Source: DASWVC01 sp036401335 (GTDB taxonomy: Bacteria; Verrucomicrobiota; Verrucomicrobiia; Chthoniobacterales; JAFAMB01). From it: a stretch of DNA of 18,321 nt. The position numbers were made by a program, and so were the translations under genes. Below are positions 7,303 to 15,053 of the stretch, piece after piece. The notes beneath the pieces are model-generated. The model saw only the letters and a program-made list of their open reading frames with translations. It ran no database searches and had not been told where the DNA came from. The stretch lies in contig DASWVC010000125.1 in NCBI GenBank assembly GCA_036401335.1, forward strand, positions 1-18,321, written 5' to 3'. Within the stretch, counting starts at the first letter, position 1. Every line of letters starts with the position of its first letter.

Positions 7303-8210
7303 ACCTGGAACTCCGCGCCGTCCTCACCCACTTGGATCCCCGCCCGTTCAACCTGTTGGCGTTCCCAGGACGCGGGGTCGAGAATTGGATTGGTGTTGTT
7401 GATGTGAACGTAAAACTTTTTGCGCGCCGGTGAATCGCGAAGCATTTCCAGGCTTCCGTCATGGATCGGAAGGTGCCCCATGGCTTCCGCCGTCCGCGCA
7501 CCGTCTTTCACCTGAAGCAGTTCGTTCTGCGACCAGAACGTCCCGTCGAACAGCACGGCTTCGGATTCCTCAAGCGCCTGAGCGAGGCTCCGCGGGACCG
7601 CCGCAACATCGGGCGCAATCAACAGCCGGCCCCCGGTACGCCGATCCCGGATCTGGTAAGCCACACTGTGCCCCCGACCTTCGCCGAATTTCCCCCGCGC
7701 GTAGGGCGGCGCTTCGCCGGGGAGCAGGATGGCGCGGTAAGAAAGCCCGGTGACAGCTCCATCTCGTTCCTGCAACGGTGCAAATTCCTCGGAAGGCTCC
7801 GCCCAGGAAACACCATTAAAAGCGTCAAGCACCTGTGGCAGTCGCAACCCAGTCTCGAGCGCCTCCCGAACTGCCGCCGTCGCATAAACCAGCAGCGGCC
7901 CACCTTCACGCAGAAGAACAAGCCCCAGCGTGTGGTCAAGGTCTGCGTTGGTCAGAAAGACCGTTGTCAGCGGGCTGTCCCGGAATAGCCCGCGGCGTGG
8001 ATGGAATGGGCTGAACCCTTCGACCTGAGTGCGGACATCGGGCGACGCGTTTATCAGAACCCATCGCCGTTCCTCGCTGCTGATCGCGAATGAGGACTGG
8101 GTCCGCGGTGAAATGCGGCCTTCACGCGTGGCCCGGCAGTTAGCGCAGCCGCAGTTCCACTGAGGCAGCCCGCCGCCTGCAGAGGTGCCCAGAAGCCGAA
8201 CGTGAATCAA
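7299..8210 (-). CDS. pqqB: PQQ biosynthesis protein B, metallo-beta-lactamase fold
   Basis: This 303-residue PqqB belongs to the metallo-beta-lactamase-fold proteins. It is known as an iron-dependent hydroxylase acting on the Glu-Tyr dipeptide intermediate. The N-terminus LGTSAGGGLPQWNC is the family signature, and C20, C22 and C25 form the structural zinc motif. The metal motif TNADLDHTLGL is present. The start appears to be TTG 8210: no ATG or GTG lies in frame before the signature, and the pqqA stop is the next in-frame stop upstream. The Shine-Dalgarno is weak, so translation may depend on coupling to pqqA, whose stop lies 18 bases upstream. Confidence 0.95.
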   Translation of the reverse strand: MIHVRLLGTSAGGGLPQWNCGCANCRATREGRISPRTQSSFAISSEERRWVLINASPDVRTQVEGFSPFHPRRGLFRDSPLTTVFLTNADLDHTLGLVLLREGGPLLVYATAAVREALETGLRLPQVLDAFNGVSWAEPSEEFAPLQERDGAVTGLSYRAILLPGEAPPYARGKFGEGRGHSVAYQIRDRRTGGRLLIAPDVAAVPRSLAQALEESEAVLFDGTFWSQNELLQVKDGARTAEAMGHLPIHDGSLEMLRDSPARKKFYVHINNTNPILDPASWERQQVERAGIQVGEDGAEFQV

Positions 8211-8228
8211 AGCACCGGGTCGCCCCAG

Positions 8229-8351
8229 TCACGCCTGCGTGGAGCTTTTTCCCGCAGCGGCTGCGTAGTAGGTGCACTCAAAAAAGATAGGCACGTCTTT
8301 AACGGCCGGCTTAGTCCAATCCCTTTGCTTCTGACCTTTGGCTTTACTCAT
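8229..8351 (-). CDS. pqqA: PQQ precursor peptide
   Basis: This is a 40-residue ribosomally made precursor from which PQQ is built. The conserved pair is E25 and Y29, in the context FFECTYY, with the required E-x3-Y spacing; PqqE crosslinks these two side chains. The leader is Lys/Arg-rich and contains DWTKPAVKD, similar to the WTKP-type leader of many PqqA peptides. The ATG at 8351 has a clear Shine-Dalgarno GAAGG at 8357-8361, five bases upstream. It is the first gene of pqqABCDE. The tail after Y29 is 11 residues long and Ala/Ser-rich, somewhat longer than in classical 23-29 residue PqqA. Its size hides it from ordinary length cut-offs. Confidence 0.95.
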   Translation of the reverse strand: MSKAKGQKQRDWTKPAVKDVPIFFECTYYAAAAGKSSTQA

Positions 8352-8482
8352 ACAGGCCTTCAAATTAACTGGGCGAAAAGCCCAAGTAAAGGTCTATAGT
8401 GCCGTCCCGAGTTAAATTTTGACAATTAGGATAATTATCATACCATTAATCGTCGGGTGATTTTCTAAACGTTCTCTTCGGG
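8352..8482. promoter_or_regulatory. AT-rich divergent intergenic region, pqq operon and secreted-protein gene
   Basis: This 131-base region separates pqqA (minus) from the secreted 168-residue protein gene (plus) and is far more AT-rich than its surroundings, so it probably holds both promoters. For the plus strand, TTGACA at 8419-8424 and TACCAT at 8441-8446 are spaced 16 bases apart. For pqqA only a TATAGA-like -10 near 8394-8399 is seen, without a well-spaced -35. GATAATTATC at 8430-8439 is a perfect 10-base palindrome. A 5-bp hairpin at 8370-8384 lies in the pqqA leader, before its ribosome site. Confidence 0.45.
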
Positions 8483-8989
8483 ATGAAACTAACGCTCTCT
8501 TTTCGCTTTGTCGTTGCTGGCCTTTTGCTCGCTGGGTCCTCTTTGTGGGCGATGGCGCAGGACACCCGCGCGACGTTCTCGGGGACGTTCAACCGCACTG
8601 CACCCACGACCGCCTACAGTGCTCCAGGGAAAACCTTTGCGTTGACCTTCGAGTTTTTGAACCAACCCTACCGGACCGACCAGCCAGCGCCCCCGTTGAT
8701 TGTCAGGAACGTGGTTTATTCCATGAGCGGCGTCACCCTTAACACCCTCACATCGGTCCGTGCCTATGGAGGAGGCGCGCCGTGGGCGCCGCTGACGTTT
8801 AGCTTGGAGGGGGGATACGCGGTCTTCGATTTTTCCCCTACGAACAGCCTTTACGCGGTTAACTCCTCCCCTGACTCCATTTCCCTCATCCCGGGCACCT
8901 ACCCGGTGCGGGCCGTGACCTTTGGAGTGGATGGCCGGCTCGCCCATGCCATGGCCGGCGCTACGCTCAAAGTAGAGGCCTACCCCTGA
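8483..8989 (+). CDS. Secreted protein of unknown function beside pqqA
   Basis: This 168-residue protein has a clear signal peptide: a hydrophobic core at about residues 8-22 and a likely cleavage after SLWAMA. The mature part is Thr/Ser/Gly/Pro-rich and looks like an all-beta domain. Its opening (TFSGTFNRTAPTTAYSAPG) recalls exported beta-sandwich proteins with PEP-CTERM tails, but no sorting tail is present here. I recognise no family and assign no function. It is transcribed divergently from pqqA and converges on the TonB-dependent receptor gene, with 57 bases between the stops. Being wedged between PQQ synthesis and a PqqU-like receptor makes a PQQ-related role possible, but that is only context. 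Confidence 0.72.
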   Translation: MKLTLSFRFVVAGLLLAGSSLWAMAQDTRATFSGTFNRTAPTTAYSAPGKTFALTFEFLNQPYRTDQPAPPLIVRNVVYSMSGVTLNTLTSVRAYGGGAPWAPLTFSLEGGYAVFDFSPTNSLYAVNSSPDSISLIPGTYPVRAVTFGVDGRLAHAMAGATLKVEAYP

Positions 8990-9046
8990 GTTACCTTCCC
9001 GGGCATTGGCGGTAGTTGGCGGGCTCCGATTCCACCGCTGCCCCCA

Positions 9047-11188
9047 TCAAAACGTCCACGACATTCCTCCATAAAAGGACCGGCCGTCTCCGGGATGAAA
9101 GACTTCGATCGGGCCGTCCACCGTGCGGGCATCCGGAATTGGATCGACGGCAGCCGGATAACGTTCGTCCGTGAGGTTCTTTGCTTCGAAGAAGATCGAA
9201 AATCCCTTCCTCGACTGAAAACCACATTTGAATCCCAGCAGCAGGTAGGCGTCCGCAGACAGGGTGTTGGCATGATCGACCGGGTAGCGGGTGATATTCC
9301 ATTGGAGGTTAGGTCCGGCGTAAAACCCGCGGGGACCTTCGTACCTCAGCTCTGCTTGGTAAAAATGGATCGGGATTCCCCCGATGCGATTGTTGTGGTA
9401 GACCGGGTCTCCGTCGAAGCGGAGGTCATTAAGCGTGTAGCTTTGAGTGAGAAGCAACCGGTCTCCCGACCCGTCTTTGTCTCCCTTAAACAGGATGGAG
9501 TTTAGCAACTCGATGTCCAACCCGGCTTCGATCCCCTGATGAAGGGAGCGACGGATGTTCACGGCCCCACGGTCAACGCCGGCGACGTTGTTGACGTCCA
9601 GCAATTCATCGCGGAGCCATGAACGGTACAGGGACAGTTCCCACTCAAAGCGCCCCCGCTCGCCACGGGTGCCAATTTCCACCGTCCACGCGCGTTGCGG
9701 CTGGAGCGGCGTGACTTCAAGGCTGTCGCCGGGATCGTCCCCAAAGTCCACCTCATTGTCAAACGAAGGCGGCTGCCAGCTTCGACTTAGATTTGCGTAG
9801 ATCTGACCCTTCTCATCCAGTTTGTAAATCGCCCCGATTTTTGGATTTAGCGTGCGAAAAATCTGGTTGCGGGTCTGGTTGCCGCTCGGGGTGTTGTTGA
9901 AAGAGTCACTGAAACGCCGCTGCACGTAGATCGCTTGAAGGCCCGCCAGCACAGAAAGGTTGTCGGTAAGGTATTGCTGATCTTCGGCGTAAAGCGGCGC
10001 ATTGACGGACAATTCCGCGTCACGTGCCGTCTCGGCCCCCTTCAATCCTGATAGGTTTTGGAAATTCGCGTCCACCTCCCTTTCAAAGGTAGGTGCAAAA
10101 CCGATCGTAAAGATGTTTTGCTGCCCGAACAACTCGAACCGGGTGATGGCATCGAGCAGGATGCCGTAGTTATCGGAATAATACTGTTGAATGCCTTCGG
10201 GCGAATCGGCCGTGAACAGACCACGCTCATACAAGTTTCGATGCCACCAGTACCCGCCCACATCGGCTTGCTGGCCACCGCTTGTGAAACTCAGCTTGTC
10301 GGCCAGCCGCAGGTAAGTCCATGCCTTGCTGAGGTTCTGCTCGATGTACTCCGGATCCACCTGGCGCGGATCGTCGTTCATTTGCTCCTTGGTGATTCCT
10401 CCCGGGAGCGATCGCTCCGTTCGGGCCAACGTCAGGTAAACGCGGTTCTCCAGGTGGTCATTGAATTTGTAGCCAAAATTTGTGAACAGGTCCTCGGTGT
10501 TTTCGCGGCTATGCTCGCGGTAACCGTCTCTCAAGCGGCCGGTGACGGAAGCAAAATAATCCAGCGGACCTTCGACGCCGCCAGCGCTCGCCTGGCCTCG
10601 GAAAAACCCATAACTTCCGCCTTCAAGCCGGATTTGAAAGGGATCTGACCCATAGCCGGTTCGCGAGACCAGATTGACCGCGCCACCAAGGCCCAGTGCT
10701 CCGTATTTAAACGCGTTGGCCCCACGGAAAACTTCCGCGTATTGAATGGCGCCGAAATCGAAGTCCTCCAGGATCACTTCGCCGTCTCCTTGATTGAAAG
10801 TAAATCCATCAAGCAGGAACTGTACTCCCAACGGTTCGTCTTCCGACAGCACCGCCGAGCCGCGTATCGAGACCTTGCTCACCTCCATTCCATTCTCGCT
10901 TTGCAGGGTCAGTCCGGGCACACCTTCCAACAAATCCTGGAAGTTGGAACCGCGCCCGCGCTCCATCTGCTTGGCATTCCTGAGCGTAAAGCCGCCGGGA
11001 ACTTCATCGTTTTGCAAGGAAGCCTCCTCCTCGGAGGGCGAGGTCAAGGAGAGTGGAGGGTTGCTGCCGGTAACAATGATCCCAGGAAGAACAGTTGGCT
11101 GGCTTGCTTGCGCCAGGCAGACCGTTTGCAACAGACCGGACGCGAGCAATGGGTAGATGGTGACAACGAGAATGCTACTCCTGGTCAT
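9047..11188 (-). CDS. TonB-dependent outer-membrane receptor, PqqU/YncD-like
   Basis: This is a 713-residue outer-membrane transporter driven by TonB. The start at ATG 11188 gives a good signal peptide (hydrophobic 5-22, cleavage near CLAQA at 24-28); the frame extends 16 residues further upstream without reason to be used. A TonB-box-like IIVTGS is at 37-42. The plug domain spans about 60-175 (LLEGVPGL, VSIRGS, VFRGANAFKYGALGLGGAVN). A 22-strand-type barrel follows to the terminal Phe. Features resembling E. coli YncD/PqqU, the PQQ importer, are GYREHS at 222-227, PGGITKEQ at 262-269, GFYAG and NLTDERY near the C-terminus. This comparison is from memory. Its position next to pqqABCDE supports PQQ as ligand, but iron chelates or other ligands remain possible. 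Confidence 0.9.
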   Translation of the reverse strand: MTRSSILVVTIYPLLASGLLQTVCLAQASQPTVLPGIIVTGSNPPLSLTSPSEEEASLQNDEVPGGFTLRNAKQMERGRGSNFQDLLEGVPGLTLQSENGMEVSKVSIRGSAVLSEDEPLGVQFLLDGFTFNQGDGEVILEDFDFGAIQYAEVFRGANAFKYGALGLGGAVNLVSRTGYGSDPFQIRLEGGSYGFFRGQASAGGVEGPLDYFASVTGRLRDGYREHSRENTEDLFTNFGYKFNDHLENRVYLTLARTERSLPGGITKEQMNDDPRQVDPEYIEQNLSKAWTYLRLADKLSFTSGGQQADVGGYWWHRNLYERGLFTADSPEGIQQYYSDNYGILLDAITRFELFGQQNIFTIGFAPTFEREVDANFQNLSGLKGAETARDAELSVNAPLYAEDQQYLTDNLSVLAGLQAIYVQRRFSDSFNNTPSGNQTRNQIFRTLNPKIGAIYKLDEKGQIYANLSRSWQPPSFDNEVDFGDDPGDSLEVTPLQPQRAWTVEIGTRGERGRFEWELSLYRSWLRDELLDVNNVAGVDRGAVNIRRSLHQGIEAGLDIELLNSILFKGDKDGSGDRLLLTQSYTLNDLRFDGDPVYHNNRIGGIPIHFYQAELRYEGPRGFYAGPNLQWNITRYPVDHANTLSADAYLLLGFKCGFQSRKGFSIFFEAKNLTDERYPAAVDPIPDARTVDGPIEVFHPGDGRSFYGGMSWTF

Positions 11189-11718
11189 GTCGCGTTGACG
11201 CGTGCGGGACGTGCTACAGAATCTGCGCCCAAACACGCCTACTCATTCTCCGCACGTAGTTCTCCGCGTTGACCGCTTCGGGGGAGGAGCCGAATGCGCG
11301 CAGGGAATGCTTCGGGGGAATTGCGCGTGACCGGCAGAAATGCGTAAGCGGAACGCGCGATTCATGAGCTAAAGCAGATGCAACATTCTTTCTAGAGTCA
11401 ATATAATAGGTCTGTAAAATACAGATTTTTTTAGCGACCGTGCTCCACAGAAATGGGAACAATGCGCCTCCCGCGGACGCGGAATGCACGATCCTTTACC
11501 ACGCCGGAGACATGGGGTCGCGCCACTCACCCTCGTGGCCAAACCGAGCGGATTCGCTGCGTCGACCGTGAGCGCGCGGCCACCGTGCAGGCAGGGGTTT
11601 GCGCGCCCGCAATCCCCGCCGCGGAGCTGTCCCCGCATGTTGAAGGGTTTGCCGCGTCGTACATGGCCGCTCCCGCCTTCATCGTTACCACTCCGGCCGT
11701 TGATGCAATTGTTGCAAT
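11189..11718. other. 530-base intergenic region upstream of the receptor gene
   Basis: No credible gene is seen. Open frames here translate to low-complexity or unfamiliar sequence. The part at 11380-11435 is AT-rich within GC-rich DNA and probably holds the receptor gene's promoter, though I found no well-spaced -35/-10 pair. GCTTCGGGGGA occurs twice, at 11275-11285 and 11309-11319. I looked for a cobalamin-type riboswitch in front of the receptor and saw no clear conserved box. The right part may be the untranslated end of the ABC transporter transcript. Confidence 0.45.
11411..11432. promoter_or_regulatory. Inverted repeat with T-run upstream of the receptor gene
   Basis: TCTGTA and TACAGA are perfect inverted copies around AAA, followed by seven T. 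Read on the plus strand it has the shape of a weak intrinsic terminator, but no plus-strand gene precedes it. Read on the minus strand it lies in the AT-rich patch about 220 bases before the receptor start, next to TATATT/TATAAT-like sequence at 11402-11407. A regulator site is at least as likely as a terminator. Confidence 0.35.
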
Positions 11719-12546
11719 TTACTTGACGGCCCCGAGGGTCAGGCCCCGAACCAGCCATCGACGCACTGCCATTCCGAAAAAAATCATGGGCAGGACCGTC
11801 ACGGTGCCGATGGCCATGAGTTTACCCCAGTCGATGCCGCTTTGCGTCATCAACTGGGCGGCCGCAATGGGGATGGTCTGACTGCCCGGACCGCCGAACG
11901 TGGTGGCAAACGCGTAATCGTTCCACGCGAAGATGAAGCAGAGGATCGCCGTCGTGACTACCCCGGGTGCGCTTAGCGGCAGGACAATGTGCACAAAAGA
12001 CTGCCATTTAGAGGCACCGTCCACCTTGGCGGCTTCTTCCAAAGCGATCGGCAGGTCGACAAAGAAGGCGTTCATCAGCCAGATCGCGAACGGCAGGCTG
12101 AACGTGAGGTAGGCGATGACCAGGCCAAGTAAGGTATTGAGCAGGTGCAGCTTGCTGTAGAACAGGTAAAGGGGCAGGATTACCGCTGCGATCGGCGCCA
12201 TGCGCGTGCTGATGATCCAGAAGGACAGGTCGGCCTTGCCGCGAAAGTGGCTGCGGGCAAGCCCGTACCCGGCCGCGGTCCCCAGGATAATCGAGATCAC
12301 GGTAGAAGAGACGGCAGCGATCACGCTGTTTTGGATGTAGCCGGCAAAGTTGCTGCTGCCGGTAAACAAGCCGGCGTAATGGTCTCCGGTAGGGGTGAAA
12401 ATGAATTTCGGCGGGAACGCAAACAATGCGTTGTTGGGCTTGAACGACGACAACACCATCCAGGCAATCGGAAACAGCGTCCAGACAACGAACACAAGGA
12501 CAAAAAGCAGCAGGATGGCTGTTTTCAGGAAACGCAAAGGCTGCAT
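11719..12546 (-). CDS. ABC sugar/polyol transporter permease, MalG type
   Basis: This 275-residue inner-membrane permease is the second permease of a carbohydrate uptake ABC system. It has about six hydrophobic segments, the first at residues 10-30. The cytoplasmic EAA loop reads EEAAKVDGASKWQSFVHIVLP, where the ATPase would dock. The start at ATG 12546 lies five bases after the stop of the upstream permease gene, so the two are probably translated together. It is the last gene of the operon. No ATPase gene lies within the window, so a shared MsiK/UgpC-type ATPase elsewhere is likely. The substrate cannot be read from this protein. Confidence 0.94.
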   Translation of the reverse strand: MQPLRFLKTAILLLFVLVFVVWTLFPIAWMVLSSFKPNNALFAFPPKFIFTPTGDHYAGLFTGSSNFAGYIQNSVIAAVSSTVISIILGTAAGYGLARSHFRGKADLSFWIISTRMAPIAAVILPLYLFYSKLHLLNTLLGLVIAYLTFSLPFAIWLMNAFFVDLPIALEEAAKVDGASKWQSFVHIVLPLSAPGVVTTAILCFIFAWNDYAFATTFGGPGSQTIPIAAAQLMTQSGIDWGKLMAIGTVTVLPMIFFGMAVRRWLVRGLTLGAVK

Positions 12547-12551
12547 GACGG

Positions 12552-13514
12552 TCAGTTGGTGAGTTCCCGGCCACTCAATGCGCGCAAAAACACTTTCGCG
12601 ATCACGATGGTGAAGATCAGCATCGTCAACCCGATGGCTGCGGCGTAGCCGAGGTGAAAGAAACGGAATGCGGTTTCGTACAGGCGAATGGCAACGACTT
12701 TGGTGGTGTCGGCCGGCCCGCCGTTGGTGGTAAGGGCGATCGCGTCAAAAAAGCGGATCGCGTCCATGGACCGGATCAACAGGGCAATGAGGATGATGGG
12801 CGCAAGCAGCGGCAGCACGATGCGGAAGAGGCGCTGGAAGTAGGTAGCGCCGTCAATTTTCGCCGCCTCCATCACGTCCTCCGGCAACGATGCGAGGCCG
12901 GCCGACACGATCAGGATGATCAGGGGGGTCCATTGCCAGACGTCGATCAAAATCAGGGTTGGCATCGCGCTGGAAGCCGTCCCTAACAGGTTGCCGGAAA
13001 AGATGCCGAGCGTGCGCAGGACCCAGCCATAGAAGCCGTACACCGGGTCGACCAGGAAATACCCAAGCAGGCCGGCGATCGAGGGAGCGATGAAAATCGG
13101 CATCAGCACAAGGGAAAGGACCAGGTGCCGCCCGAAATGGAGGGCGTGCAACGCCAGCGCAACCACAATGCCGAGAACCAATTCGGTTCCCACCGTACAA
13201 GCAAAGTAGATCAAGCTGATTTTCCAGCTTTGGCCTACCTGGGGGTCAGAAAAAAGCTGGAGCCAGTTGTCGAGGCCGACGAACGTGAAACCGAGGCCTC
13301 CCGCGAGCGAAACGGTGTTCAAGCTCATCCAGATCAGGTAAACGAACGGAAACAGGCTGATGGCGGCCAGGAGCAACAAGGCCGGCAGCATCATCATGAA
13401 CTCGAACCGGTAACGCCGCAAAGGCGCATCACCTTTGCGGCGGACATCGGGAACAGGACGCTCCGGGTCAGACGCGTACGGGAGCGCGGCTGGGCGGTGG
13501 GGTTCTGTTTTCAT
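12552..13514 (-). CDS. ABC sugar/polyol transporter permease, MalF type
   Basis: This 320-residue inner-membrane permease is partner of the MalG-type protein. After a hydrophilic N-terminus of about 35 residues the sequence has about six membrane segments. The EAA loop reads MEAAKIDGATYFQRLFRIVLP. The start at ATG 13514 has a Shine-Dalgarno GGAG at 13521-13524. The gap to the solute-binding protein gene is 54 bases and GC-rich with small inverted repeats, which may tune the ratio of binding protein to permease. This is the usual arrangement for family 1 carbohydrate ABC operons. Confidence 0.94.
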   Translation of the reverse strand: MKTEPHRPAALPYASDPERPVPDVRRKGDAPLRRYRFEFMMMLPALLLLAAISLFPFVYLIWMSLNTVSLAGGLGFTFVGLDNWLQLFSDPQVGQSWKISLIYFACTVGTELVLGIVVALALHALHFGRHLVLSLVLMPIFIAPSIAGLLGYFLVDPVYGFYGWVLRTLGIFSGNLLGTASSAMPTLILIDVWQWTPLIILIVSAGLASLPEDVMEAAKIDGATYFQRLFRIVLPLLAPIILIALLIRSMDAIRFFDAIALTTNGGPADTTKVVAIRLYETAFRFFHLGYAAAIGLTMLIFTIVIAKVFLRALSGRELTN

Positions 13515-13568
13515 GTGCTGCTCCGCCGGCGGGCACGGTCTTTAAGGGGCGGCCCGGCAACCTGAGGG

Positions 13569-15011
13569 TCAACCAGCTTTGTTGATCTTGTCGATCTGCC
13601 GCTGCATGGCGGTGCAGGTGTTTTCCGGGCTCTGTCCTGCGGTGAGCATTTTCGACACTTCCGTGAAGATCACCGTGTCGCACTCGTTCCAGGTCGAGAT
13701 TTTCGGCCGGAGTCCGATGTTTTCCGGTTTCCAGGCTTCCAACGCGTACTTGGCGGCAAGCAGGTTCGGCATGTCCGAATCCTGCTCCATGGCGGCGCGT
13801 GCTTCGGGCAGGTCATAAACCGATTGGCGCGTCGGTGTGCCCCCGCCCACCTTGCTCTTCAAGTCCTCCAGTTGGGCGGCCGGTGAGGTGGACCAGACCA
13901 GGAACAACCAGGCAGCGCGCCTTTCTTTTTCCTTGGCAAACTTGTTGATCCCGTTGCCGGTGCCTCCGTACAAATTGGCCGAGCGTTTCGGACCGCGGGG
14001 CAGAATCGAGTAACCGACCTTCCCTTTCAGGTTCGAATGCTCGAACTCCGCGGCGTACTCGTGCCATTCGGGCATCATGGCGATCTGCCCGGCTTCAAAC
14101 GCTTTGGCGACGCCATCCCAATCCCAACTCGTGCTTCCGGGATGCGCGATGGCGATCAACTTCTTATAAAACTTTGTGGCTTCAATCGCTTCCGGGCTGG
14201 TCACCAAACATTTACCCGGCGTTTTTGTGCCATACAGCCCGAGTTCCTGGCCGTTGTTAAAGTAGTCGCCCCCGTAAGCAAGCAGCACGCTGGTGTAGTC
14301 CGCCATCAACGAGTCGTACTGCCTGGCTTGGTGCCCCGTTCCGAACGGCACATCCGATTTTGCGTTCTTATTGAACCAGTCGGCGATCTGGTAGTACTGC
14401 TCCCAGGTTCGTTCCCCGGAGGGGGTGGGATCGAACCCGAGGGCCTGCTGCATTTTGGCTTGATACTTTTCGAACAGGTCCTTGCGGTAGATCCAGATGA
14501 GGGTCGGGCAGTCGTACGGTAAAGTGTAAAGCGCCTTTTTGTCCAGGAACCGCCCGTCGGCGTCGAGTTGGGTCGGAATGAAGTCGTCCACTCCCTTGGG
14601 CACCTGGGGCAAGGTGTTGTCATGGACAAATTCGTTCAGATCCATCAAGCCCTGGTAGTAGGGAGCGAGGATCTGGTAGGGATCGGCGTAGATCACGTGC
14701 CAGAAACCTTGCTGGGAACCGATGTCGAGCGCGACTTTTTGGGTAACGTCACCCAGTTGCAGCTGCGTGAGGTTAAGTTTGATTCCGGTGAGGTCCTGGA
14801 ATGGCTGCAGGTTGGCGGCAATCGCGGAACTGGGGGGCGTGTTTTCCGAAATGAAGTTGAGCGTCACACCGGAACATTGTTTCCACACTTTGTCGTCGCC
14901 CAGCTGGTCCGCCCAGGCCCGGCGGGCGCCAAAAGTTCCGTACAAGGCGGCGCCGGCCAGGGAAGCTCCAGTAAGGCGCAGGAAGTCACGACGGTTGGGA
15001 TGTTTGTTCAT
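13569..15011 (-). CDS. ABC transporter solute-binding protein, Tat-exported, family 1
   Basis: This 480-residue periplasmic binding protein delivers a sugar or polyol to the two permeases encoded downstream. The N-terminus NRRDFLRLTGAS, with R7-R8, is a twin-arginine export signal, ending near ARRAWA, so the protein is exported folded. The body is a family 1 carbohydrate-binding type; the segments LYTLPYDCPTLIWIYRKDLFEKY, AFEAGQIAMMP and GGTGNGINKFAKEKE are typical. ATG 15011 is preferred; an in-frame TTG at 15020 would add three residues. Neighbouring dehydrogenase and binding-protein type suggest a polyol such as sorbitol or arabitol, but this is inference. Confidence 0.93.
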   Translation of the reverse strand: MNKHPNRRDFLRLTGASLAGAALYGTFGARRAWADQLGDDKVWKQCSGVTLNFISENTPPSSAIAANLQPFQDLTGIKLNLTQLQLGDVTQKVALDIGSQQGFWHVIYADPYQILAPYYQGLMDLNEFVHDNTLPQVPKGVDDFIPTQLDADGRFLDKKALYTLPYDCPTLIWIYRKDLFEKYQAKMQQALGFDPTPSGERTWEQYYQIADWFNKNAKSDVPFGTGHQARQYDSLMADYTSVLLAYGGDYFNNGQELGLYGTKTPGKCLVTSPEAIEATKFYKKLIAIAHPGSTSWDWDGVAKAFEAGQIAMMPEWHEYAAEFEHSNLKGKVGYSILPRGPKRSANLYGGTGNGINKFAKEKERRAAWLFLVWSTSPAAQLEDLKSKVGGGTPTRQSVYDLPEARAAMEQDSDMPNLLAAKYALEAWKPENIGLRPKISTWNECDTVIFTEVSKMLTAGQSPENTCTAMQRQIDKINKAG

Positions 15012-15053
15012 GAGGAGCAATTAGCGTGAAGGGGATTGGGTAGGGTTTGTTGA

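Noticed and set aside
8229..8231. Selenocysteine or programmed readthrough at the pqqA TGA
   Set aside because: PqqA ends normally a few residues after its Glu-Tyr pair and I see no SECIS-like hairpin directly after the codon; only the frame coincidence remains.
8426..8445. Possible Fur-type box in the pqqA upstream region (GATAAT/ATTATC elements)
   Set aside because: Alignment to the 19-base Fur consensus gives only about 11 matches, which is expected in AT-rich DNA.
11411..11432. Strong intrinsic terminator on the plus strand
   Set aside because: The stem has only two G-C pairs and no plus-strand gene lies upstream, so it is kept only as an inverted repeat of unknown role.
11189..11450. 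Cobalamin riboswitch upstream of the TonB-dependent receptor
   Set aside because: I could not find the conserved B12-box-type sequence or a convincing set of stems, and the receptor resembles PqqU rather than BtuB.
11369..11758. 129-codon minus-strand frame between the ABC permease and the receptor gene
   Set aside because: It overlaps the permease end, its product is compositionally odd and unlike any known protein, and no start signal is visible.
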